Below are positions 55,681-64,000 of a stretch of DNA of 64,000 bases, in pieces. The notes beneath the pieces were generated by a model, which worked only from the letters and a program-made list of their open reading frames with translations, had not been told where the DNA came from and searched no databases. Numbering within the stretch: position 1 is the first letter of the stretch; every line of letters starts with the position of its first letter. The translations under genes were made by a program, and so were the position numbers. The stretch covers positions 670,436,118-670,500,117 of the forward strand of contig CM060990.1 of NCBI GenBank assembly GCA_030765065.1. Reading direction: 5' to 3'. The DNA is from Deroplatys truncata (taxonomy: Eukaryota > Arthropoda > Insecta > Mantodea > Mantidae).

Positions 55681-56523
55681 TGAGGCAGTATTTTATATCA
55701 TAACATGGTGTGAATGCCAAAGTGATTGTAGTGTAAATTAATATTATTGTATGTACAGGATTTTAGATGTTTGTTAGCCATAAGTATTGGTAGGAAATAA
55801 ATTTACACGGCCTCACTTAAACTGACAATAGAAGTGGGTAACAATAAACCGAGGGGGTGAGTTGTTTATCACTAAGAAGAGACAAAACAACTGACGTCAG
55901 GGTAGCGTGTTTTTTTTTAAAAATGGAGGGAATATCTTCCCTAGAGAATATATGTTAGTAGTAGTCATTGGCTGACCAAAACAAACGCTAAAGTGGTCAC
56001 GATTTGGTAACTAATAGCAGCTCTTTTATAATGTTTAGGCAATTCGAGGTGAAGGAGTATATATTCTCGAGCCATAAGCAAGTTTCGCACAGTTCTGAAG
56101 AACCTCACACGAGGTACACCTCACGCAGTTTCTCTCACGAGGTGCACGTCACGCAGTTCTGAAGAATCTCTCACGAGGTGCACGTCGCAGTGTTAGTTAC
56201 AAAAATGTAAAGTACGCGAAGTAATTGGTGCGCGGCAACTAAAGGACTGTAGTTACATTCGTAAATATCACAGTTTCAGTCAGGCGTGTATAGAGATTAA
56301 ATATGTGAATTATTAATTAAGTGTGACGGCAATAAAGGTGTAGAAACAAGGTGTATCAGTGTTATCTTTTAGCAACAATTCCTTTCCGTTTACACGCCCT
56401 GCTTAGAGATACTTGCTCGACTGAGTTATAATAGCTAGCCAGAGGACAATGAACCCAAATTTAAAATAATAAAACAGAAGTCGCCCAAAAAATAATATAA
56501 CATGAGCCATGAGAACTGCGACA
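55681..56523 (+). mobile_element. Solo LTR, family L (copy L4)
   Basis: 843 bases, TGAGGCAGTATTTTATATC to GAACTGCGACA, flanked by ACTT at 55677-55680 and 56524-56527. It interrupts DR-1 copy 5. It is similar to L2 throughout (GGCCTCACTTAAACTGACAA, GAGGGGGTGAGTTGTTTATC, TTTCAGTCAGGCGTGTAT). It contains a TATA-like TATATATT near 56060 and AATAAA near 56328. Confidence 0.85.
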
Positions 56524-56575
56524 ACTTCTCTTACCTACTATAGGTAAGTGGCAGAGAAAATAAAATGTTTGTTTT

Positions 56576-57794
56576 AATAACTTTACATATACACAGAGGC
56601 GGCCAAAAGTGTTTTTATACAGTTTTAAAAATTCCTGTGGCCAAATTAATGTACATAACATTTTCATTCTTAATAGACGCAAAGAACAAACAGTAGGTAT
56701 TACAGTTTACTTGTTTTGATAGCTTTCAGTATGTTACATACATCAGTTTTACACTTGTTTGAAAAATATACCGATTTTTAAACTTTTGTACGTAGTGTTT
56801 ACGGGATTATTTTTCAAGCACGAAATAGAGTAATGTTTTTTTTTTGTGTGATACCCGATTTTGCGGTGAATGTTTTCATTTGTAGGAAGAATAAAATGTC
56901 AAATTCAGGGATTTTTAACTTTTTTCCTAAACCTCATTAACATCTCAAATTTTACAGCTTCCATTTAATGTATTTCTCCGCCAGTTTAAATCATACGTTG
57001 ATGAACACATCATCTGAGCACAATAAGTTTCATTATAAATTGCTTATAAAATCATTTTGTAGGCACCCCAGATGAAAAGGTTGAAAAATCGGTACAATTT
57101 TCAAAACTAATAAAATGAGGGTTTTTAAAAAACGTAACAACACGTACAATGTAGTACCATTCATTCTCTTTCTGTGTATTAAAACAGAGAATTTAACCTC
57201 CATTAGTTCGGCTGCTAGAATTTTTTAAAGTGAAGACAAATAGCTTTCCTCCTCTGTATCTTACCCTCATCGTGCAAGAAATGCTGTCACAGGATGATGT
57301 AAACACTACATCAGCTGTTCGTGACTAACTGAAAGCAAGGTCGGTGTGGGAAGCTGGACACAACCCGCCTTCCCTACGTGTTCCTGGCTAGGGAATTCGC
57401 TAGTACTCGACCCCTGTACGTCTCGTTACGTTACCCCTTTTCCATTATTGAACCCTTTACAGATGGTGTAATTAAAGTAACTGCCCAACCCCTGTTTGTT
57501 ACTCCCTACTTGGAACCAAGCTGTGTTGAACTGACTTACTGGGAAGCGTTAGGTTAAAAAACACTCCAACTCCGATTAAAATAAATCTGCAATTTAAAGA
57601 GGACGCTTACATTCATGTAGGTAATTGTTGGGAAGTGGGAAATCTTATCAGCCCTTTAATGTGATCAATGTAGTGTTTTGTGAGGAAGAAAACGAAAACA
57701 AAAAGTGTGTATGTGTGTGTGAATGAATGGTATAACCATGACTGTTCGAATGATATCGAACTTGTTATTTAAGTTCAGTATATCTCAAACCTTT
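56576..57794. other. Unannotated stretch
   Basis: Mostly AT-rich, with a GC-richer patch at 57300-57450 that has no recognisable frame. A short DR-1-like piece (reverse) with a GTGTGT run is present at about 57690-57790. Confidence 0.4.
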
Positions 57795-58215
57795 GCCGTG
57801 TCATGGCCGAGTGCTTAGGCCGCTCGCCTCTCACCAAGGCGGCCCGGATTCAATCCCAGGGACCCGCATAGGGAATGTGTGGTGGACGAAGCGGCGTCTT
57901 GGTGGGTATTCTACATGTTCTCCAGTTTCCCACGCCGTATTTCATTTCACCGGTGCACCATCCTCACCTTTCCTATCTCACATCTGCATTTATCATCCCC
58001 TCCCTCGTTCTCAACCCGGCCGTGTGGCTAATCATCCACCCTGGTCTCGAACTCTCATCCTGGACGTGTGGCTGATTACCCATCCTGGTTTCTCAGTCTC
58101 ATCCCGGACGTACGGCTGATCACCCACCCTGGTCTTGCACTCTCATCCCGGACGTGTGGCTGATCACCCGCCATTGTTTCTCACTATCATCCCGGACATG
58201 TGGCTGATCACCCGT
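57795..58215 (+). mobile_element. SINE-C copy with the best tRNA-like head and a tandem tail
   Basis: The head resembles a Leu/Ser-type tRNA (GCCGTGTCATGGCCGAGTG, GGCCGCTCGCCTCTCACC, GGATTCAATCCCAGGGACC). The body follows the family (GTGGTGGACGAAGCGGCG). The 3' part is replaced by five 44-base tandem units. Confidence 0.82.
58021..58215 (+). repeat. 44-base tandem repeats in the SINE-C tail
   Basis: CGTGTGGCT or variants at 58021, 58065, 58109, 58153 and 58197, each followed by GATCACCCACCCTGGTC-like sequence and CTCTCATCCCGGA. Confidence 0.9.
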
Positions 58216-60192
58216 CAACTGCCTGTACAAGTGTAATTAAATCATTGTTGGTGGCCATCAATGTCGATGATCCATCACTACTGGAGGTCGAACGACAAGG
58301 ATCGTCCACAGGCACATCTGAAGATTGTCTGGTACATGTCTTTGGCATAATGAATCTATATAGCACATTATTAACACAGAAATTCAGGGTAAAAAGATTA
58401 ATTAATCACAGGTATTGTAATTAAACAGTGACTGTAATGAAAAGGATGAATAGACATACACCATGTAGAAATATTATTGTATCAGAAACAAATACTGGTG
58501 TGAGCAAAATTCATAAGTATCAATGCTGTAAGAGAGGCATAATATTCATTCATAAAACAACACAGTTTAAAAAATAATTGTCCAAAGGACAATGCCAGAA
58601 ATTAGCAATAAGTCAAATATATAAGTCAGTAGTACACACAGGTAACAATTAATCACTCAGTATTAAGCAGTATAGCCCAGTAATATTCAGAGAAACATAT
58701 ATGACAGTGACAAATAATTATAGTATCATATCACAATTTAATGAAATCAAAATAGTATTATTGTGAAGTTGGAAGTAAATTAGCTTAATGAAACTGAATA
58801 TGTCCCAAATGAACACAATTTCAGTAGTACAATTGCACACAAAGTAACAATGTGTGCTAAAATTAGTAATTTAATGCTGAAAAACTAGTACAAATAGTCA
58901 AATGTACTATAATGAACCAAATCAAGGCAGTAACGTAAATGAAGCAAGCATTTTCCTAGTATTCAGCATAAATTAGCAATGCCTCTACTAAAATCATATA
59001 TAATAATGCTGACAGTATCTGAAATTTGAAACAGTAAGCATACTGAATGTAAAGAAAAAAATTCAATCATAGCACTGGTCAGAAGTTTAGGTTATACAAC
59101 ACATCTGTATTGCAATACAGTGACAAATTTGTCATACGAAAGCAAGATTCATAACCCTTAATAATTTCACTAGCGCAAATTATTAACAGAGGCACATGAT
59201 ATAGTAGTAATGTGGCATAACACACATAATGTCAATATTATGAGGCAAGAGACAAACTTGAAAGATTACTATAGTCGTATCAGGCATACAAAATCTAGAC
59301 ATTTCATAGAAATAATTGAAACACTCCTCACATACATAATACTCATATTAAATGTCGCTGACTCGCTGTCACGAGCGCTTTAAGCTGTACTACTAAATGG
59401 CATGATTAAAAATAATGAAAAATAGAGCAGGCAAAACTGAAAGGAAACTAAGGCTGTTAGAAAAACACATAGCACCACATAATGAGACTCGCACAGGGCT
59501 GCGAGCATTGTCCTCGAACCTATATAAGAAAATGAAATGGAGCATTTGCAAAAATACTTAGCATACAAATTAAACAGTCCCGCATACGGATTTTAAAAAA
59601 GGAAAGAAAAAAATACACACAGCAAATAAAGTGGCAGAAGCGAATGGTGAAAAGAAAAGAAGAAGAAAAGAGGATGGAAGGGGGATGGGAAATATAGCGG
59701 AGAGAAGTAGAGGAGGGAAGGGAATGATGCAGAAACGCCAAAGGTTTATGTGACCCTCACATAAAAAATTGGGAAACCTACTAAAAAGTTAAGAATTTTC
59801 AGGGCCAAAATGTTGAATAAAAAATAACATTTTTGCTACGCCAAAGAAAGAAAACCAACACGCCGACCTCTGGAAGGACAGCTTTGAATCTCAAATGTAA
59901 CGAAACCGTTACGACGCCAAAATATGCTGCATAAGCGTGATACACAATCAAAATTTCTGTCATATTAAAAACTCACAGCACACACCCACACGCAAAAAAG
60001 ATATTCCACACACGCTTACATTTCACAAAACTTATCTTGAATTGCAGGACTTTATGCACATGCCATGTGGTCATAATCGCAAAATATCACAATTATTTAG
60101 AGCACTTGCACACCCAAAAAAAAAAAAGCACACGGCGACCTCCAACAAAAATGTTACACCAAAAACAAGGCACCTCCAACAAAAATGTTTAC
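58216..60192. other. AT-rich stretch upstream of DR-2
   Basis: No recognised coding sequence. A purine-rich tract lies at 59640-59720, and ACCTCCAACAAAAATGTT occurs twice just before the DR-2 hairpin (about 60138 and 60172). It may belong to the same retroelement as DR-2, which cannot be shown here. Confidence 0.4.
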
Positions 60193-60720
60193 ATGTTGGG
60201 GTGAAGGCCGAAAAGGTTACCAGAAAATTATTAATTTAGGTTACCCCAACACGAACATTGCGGCACAACTCGCTGGCAGCGAAAAGACCGGGACCTTGGT
60301 GTGTAAAATTAAGAGGAAGGCGTGGCTTTTTATATTACATTGAAACATTACATAACACACATTTCCTGGGATTTATTTACAAAAACGTTTGGCTTCTCTA
60401 CATACTTAGCAATGGAAACAGGATGAAAGGAAATGTCGTACTGTAGACCGGCCGCACACGATTGGTTCCAACGACCACTTACTCCCGAGTGGCGCTAACT
60501 TGCCCCCACCAACCGTGTCTAGCCAGAGCTAGGCAGGACTGACGTCATACCAGACAATTTCAAACAGATCCTTCCATTTGGCGTGGTCCGCGACGAAAGG
60601 AAAAAACCGTCAAGCCAAAATATAACTTAAGGAGACCCAATAACAATACAACAGTGTGGTAGCAACAATACTCTACAACAGTGCATCTGGTAATGACAAT
60701 AAAATTACTATTCCACAATA
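60193..60720 (+). repeat. Dispersed repeat DR-2, copy 2
   Basis: Same orientation and order as 32.99-33.54 kb: hairpin TGTTGGGGTGA / TTACCCCAACA, GACCTTGGTGTGTAAA, CCACCAACCGTGTCTAGCC, GACTGACGTCATACCAGAC and GGAGACCCAATAA, ending near CTGGTAATGACAATAAAATTA. Confidence 0.72.
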
Positions 60721-61289
60721 TTTTATTTGTTCTCACTGAAAATTTCGTTAAACACATGAACTGTTTGTGTGTAGTAATTATAAATTATTGCACATTTTTG
60801 CTTTTTACATTAAGCGCATAGTAAGTAAAAGATTTAAGTTTAAATTTTATTGTTTCACTCAAACTTAAATGTGTTTAAAAATTAATATATTTAATTAAAC
60901 ATAACTATTTTTCCTTGAAGTATACAAAAAAGCTCTTGGACTTTGAAAACCCCTAGCGAATTTAATGTCGTATTTTTATACACCAACAACTTCGCAGCGA
61001 CATCGGAATAACAGCATGTATTCCACTCTGCGGCAAGCCTGGACTTAACCGTCAAGTGCAATTTTCCTATCCACGTGCAAGGAAAAGTCCATTGTTTGTA
61101 AACGTCTCAACATCTCAAAGCGTTTCCATGCAAATCTATGAAAGCTATAAATACGTATTCATAAGTCTTTCTAATGTACTCGTCGAGATTTTTTTCGTTT
61201 ATGCCCCTTCCGCCGGATAAATAGATACATAGACAGACATTGCTAAAAGCATTTACACATGTATAGCAACGTCAAATGTTAAATATTAC

Positions 61290-61749
61290 AAAAATTCAAT
61301 CTTATAAAACTCCTGGACCTTATAGACAGGATTTTTCTTCAATACGATTAAAATCTGTCTTTTAAAAATGTCGTATGTAGGTTTCTTAATTTTATCCGGT
61401 AAACTAATGAATAGATTAATGGATGATACTTTAATGCTATTTTGTGTTTTACTATACTTACATTTACTAAAATTAAATATTTTTGCTACTTCTTTTCGGA
61501 TAATTATGAAGTTTTACACAGATTATACTGATGTAGATTCCTCTTAATGTACAATAGACAATTCAATATATATATATATATATATACAAGGAAGAGTGAG
61601 GATTTCAAGTTCAATAAAATGTGGTTTACAATGTGTTTTTGTCGGAACTCCACATAATATTCTTATCGCTCTCTTTTGTAAAATAAAAATCTTGTAACAT
61701 AGGTATGGTTGCCCAAAGTAAGACACCGTAATTTAAAATGGAGTATATA
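61290..61749 (-). pseudogene. Non-LTR retrotransposon reverse transcriptase, C-terminal half (after the mariner insertion)
   Basis: Minus-strand blocks: LNYGVLLWGN, then after a frameshift KIFILQKRAIRILCGVP, HFIELEILTLPC, a (TA)n expansion at 61566-61586 where the family has a YIYE-like segment, and finally LFISLPDKIKKPTYDIFKRQ near the end. This is the thumb and C-terminal region of Jockey/CR1-type LINE reverse transcriptases. It has frameshifts and cannot be translated whole. It continues to the right of the inserted element at 62563. Confidence 0.8.
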
Positions 61750-62562
61750 TAGGGTACTTAAATTATATTCGAACCCACTCGCGGCCTCTCTCTACTGCAC
61801 GAGACATCCGACAGTCGTCGGGGAAATTACGTCGGTAGAGGCGGACTAAAATCCTTAACTTATAATAGATGCTGGAAATTCTGCTCTCGATCAGGCAGCA
61901 TATCTTCTGTAAATATTCTCGCTCACTCTCCGAAGCTCAGCAGCAGGAATTCTTGTGATGAAACGCCTCATTATGATCAGAAAATTGGAGTTTGGTGTGC
62001 GATAGGTGCTAGAAGAATAATAGGGCTCATATTCTTTGATGCAACATTAAATGTAGAGCAATATCAGAGGTTAATTCTAAGGCCATTTTGCAATCGCTTG
62101 ACAAAAGAAGAGAAATCGTATGGTTTGTTCCAGCAAGATTCTGCAACAGCACATACGGCTGCCGAATCATTACATGCAATAAGAGAGGTGTTTGATGACA
62201 GAATAATTAGTGTTGATTGGTGGGCCCCTCGTTCTCCTGACCTAACGAATTGTGATTTTTATTTATGGGATTCTTTAAAAGACAAAGTCTATCGTTCGAT
62301 TCCTCGCACACTACAAAAGGTTAGAGAAAACATTGTGCAAGAAATCACAAGAAATCCTGCTGCTGAGCTCCGGAGAGTGAGCGAGAATACTTACACGAGA
62401 TATGCTGCCTGTTTTAGAGCAGAAGGTCAACAATTTCAGCATCTATTATAAGAGTAAGGATTTTAGCACGCCTCCGCCGGCGTAATTTCTCCGGCGACTG
62501 CCGGCTGTCTCGCGCAGTAGAAAGAGCCCGCGAGTGGGTTCGAATATAATTTAACTACCCTT
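61750..62562 (+). mobile_element. Palindromic mariner-like element (MLE-2) inserted in a LINE
   Basis: 813 bases flanked by TA (61748-61749 and 62563-62564). The two arms, 61750-61959 and 62344-62562, are inverted copies about 210-219 bases long with high identity (outer part TTAAATTATATTCGAACCCA, then CTCGCGG...). The right arm is the natural 3' end, including about 35 codons of transposase. The left arm is the same sequence inverted in place of the 5' end. Only about 384 bases in the centre are unique. The LINE reading resumes on both sides, so the whole palindromic unit was inserted at once. Confidence 0.87.
61960..62451 (+). pseudogene. Mariner/Tc1-type transposase fragment in MLE-2
   Basis: The frame is open from within the left arm to the stop at 62449-62451. 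Native sequence starts at about 61960 with ETPHYDQKIGVWCAIGARRI and continues with GLFQQDSATAHTA (second catalytic Asp), APRSPDLTNCDFYLWD (third acidic residue, Asp, 39 residues on), KVYRSIPRTLQKVRENIVQE and the ending GQQFQHLL. The part before KIGVWCAIG, including the helix-turn-helix domains and first catalytic Asp, is absent. The SPDLxxCDFxLW signature places it with the arthropod DDxD mariner relatives of about 37-41 residue spacing. Not functional, but the retained part has no stop or frameshift. Confidence 0.88.
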
Positions 62563-62975
62563 TATTACTGTAATACACTGACAGTAATGGCTTTTTACTT
62601 ATTTTTTGGCTCATTATACGTAGCATGAACAGTCCTTTACTCAGTTTCCCTGAGATGTAGTCTATGTGGGATTTCCACTCTAATTTAGGTTCAAGATAAA
62701 TACCTAAGAATTTGACTGTTGAAAGATTAAGAGTCAGCAGAAATGAGGTACACAGAATTATCTTGATTAAGTATTAATCTTTTAGAGTCAAACCAATGAT
62801 TTACTCTTAAAGTTACATCTTTAAGTTTACTTGTGCGAGTATCGTTGTTAGTACAACATATATTTAATGCTGAATCATCAGCAAATAAAACGTTTTTAGT
62901 CATTCATCTTATATAGCTTCAGGACTATCATTGATATACACCAGAAAGAATACGGTTCCCAATATAACATTTGTG
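62563..62975 (-). pseudogene. Non-LTR reverse transcriptase, catalytic part (before the mariner insertion)
   Basis: Minus-strand blocks, in shifting frames: ILGTVFFLVYINDSPEAI, then LFADDSAL (the FADD catalytic motif, about 62870-62890), then VNHWFDSKRLILNQD-like sequence and FLGIYLEPKLEWKSHIDYI, then KLSKGLFMLRIMS and LLSVYYS just before the insertion point. This order is that of the palm and thumb of a LINE reverse transcriptase and joins the half at 61290-61749. Frameshifts and stops make it a relic. Confidence 0.85.
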
Positions 62976-62979
62976 TGCC

Positions 62980-64000
62980 AATATGTAAGGGTTAAAGAAA
63001 ACCTGCCTGTGATGTCTGAGAAAGTATTGTATTCCAGTCAAAAATTCAATATCGGCATGTCACCAGAAATGCCCCTTTGAGATTTCCTGAAAAAAAATCA
63101 GAAAGCTTAGCTCAGTGTGCGTGCGTGTGAGGGGAGCAGAGAGAGAGAGCAGAGAGAGAGAGAGAACACCACAACATTAAAGTTTGGAAATTTACTGAGT
63201 TTAATGTTATAGTACGGAACCTTTAAGGGTGTAAACCGATAAGGGTGACCCAAGTCTTAAGGTAAGGTCTCAAAAACTGGAAGGTTTCCTTCTCATATTT
63301 CCTTTCCCAATTATCATTTGCTCTGTAAAGCTGAAGTCTGAAGTCAAACAGTGATGGTTTGCATTACCAATATAAATCAATGGTAGGCAACAGAGTTTTT
63401 CGTGACAGGAGAAGCACCTTTTGGATAGCAAGTGCATTAATTACTATGTTCTACCCAAGCAGCCTATACAATTTAAGAAGATGCACCTCACATTATAGGC
63501 CATAGTAAAGACAAGCTGTCTCGTTTAGCTCGTGAAAAACAATACATATGCTCTCCCGACTCTAAAAAAGAAAACAAGAAACAATTAATATTGTCATAAA
63601 ATACCGCTTTTACATAGTCGCACTCGTGGTTCTAGCTCAGGTAGAAGGCAAAATAGAGGGAATAATTGGAGGCATGGACGGTATACATCTTCAGTGCCTA
63701 GTATCCTGGTCCTATTTTAAAGTAAACGAGGCGGTATATATTTTAGAGCTTTAACGGCCTTTCGTCGGTCAGGTGATATCGGATAACGAATTTACAAATT
63801 AGTTCATTGATAAAATGACTGAGAAAAAGTCAAAAATGAAATTCTCAGCCAGGCACCTGTATCCAAACAGGATTCTAAGCTATGCCCACACTGTGAAAGC
63901 TTGGAATATGAACATATACCATCGTGGTAGCTACTGTAAGAATGTGATAGAGGTTGGGACGGACTTCAAGAGGAGATCTGCACCAAACTCCTAACGTAAT
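62980..64000. other. Unannotated right edge
   Basis: A (GA)n-like purine tract at 63131-63165; otherwise no feature I can name. Near 63880 there is a short Cys-x2-Cys...His-like peptide (CPHCESLEYEH) that could be another LINE C-terminal knuckle, but the surrounding frame is not convincing. Confidence 0.35.
63131..63165. repeat. (GA)n simple repeat
   Basis: Imperfect GA units interrupted by GCAGA. Confidence 0.8.

Larger units (their letters stand above)
54347..56575 (+). repeat. Dispersed repeat DR-1, copy 5, with three nested insertions
   Basis: Family blocks appear in order: ATTTTTCTATTTACTTCATG, ATAATAACGGATATCTCGG, then SINE-C (54603-about 55195), then TTCAAAATTCCTTCTAAATG to GTTCAATGCATTACTT, then LTR L4 (55681-56523), then the terminal hairpin CTCTTACCTACTATAGGTAAG...GGCAGAGAAA. 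Removing the insertions restores the layout of copies 1 and 3. Confidence 0.7.

Noticed and set aside
59937-60239. 100-codon open frame before DR-2
   Set aside because: Low-complexity His/Thr/Lys peptide in AT-rich sequence without a recognisable domain.

Overview
This is a nuclear, AT-rich, heavily repeat-loaded animal window that looks like a large-genome insect. The one protein region I recognise as host coding sequence has insect-type Runt-domain sequence. The rest of the readable signal is insect-style transposable elements: mariner/Tc1, pogo, non-LTR retrotransposons, an LTR family and several tRNA-derived SINE families. A cockroach, termite or other hemimetabolous insect fits the long introns and SINE load, but the species is inference. 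There are no operons, bacterial genes or CRISPR arrays.

Layout. 1-12.8 kb: AT-rich, almost featureless, probably the downstream intron of the Runt-domain gene apart from one repeat copy. 12.8-15.9 kb: the only CpG-rich island. It holds a minus-strand exon encoding the N-terminal two thirds of a Runt (RUNX) DNA-binding domain, a GTAAGA splice donor, and upstream GC-rich, GAGA-rich and CA-rich sequence that is the likely 5' UTR/promoter. The remaining Runx exons are not visible to the left, so they probably lie outside the window. 15.9-23 kb: AT-rich spacer with SINEs, a dispersed repeat and one small GC-rich exon-like island at 22.4 kb. 23-29.5 kb: SINEs, two LTRs of one family, and a decayed LINE 3' end with an (ACT)n tail. 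31.5-38 kb: a second LINE fragment, a duplicated repeat, fused SINEs, and a rearranged mariner-like element with inverted 3' ends. 38.9-41.2 kb: a SINE whose 3' tail has expanded into about 19 tandem 100-bp units. 41.8-44.1 kb: a dead mariner (third catalytic Asp changed to Gly) and a fold-back MITE. 45.8-49.5 kb: a solo-LTR-like insertion in a SINE, and a full-length dead pogo element inserted in a dispersed repeat. 51.5-58.2 kb: further SINEs, two more LTRs and nested insertions. 60.2-63 kb: a second copy of the 33-kb repeat, and a non-LTR reverse transcriptase split by a palindromic mariner derivative.

How it fits together. The window is a stratigraphy of insertions around a developmental transcription-factor locus. 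Target-site duplications let several layers be ordered: LTR and SINEs into dispersed repeat DR-1, SINE into SINE, LTR-like unit into SINE, pogo into DR-1, and mariner derivative into LINE. Two patterns stand out: (i) two different mariner-like elements each have their 5' side formed by an inverted copy of their own 3' end, and (ii) SINE tails in two families have grown into tandem arrays (100-bp and 44-bp units). I found no evidence of a complete new multi-gene system.
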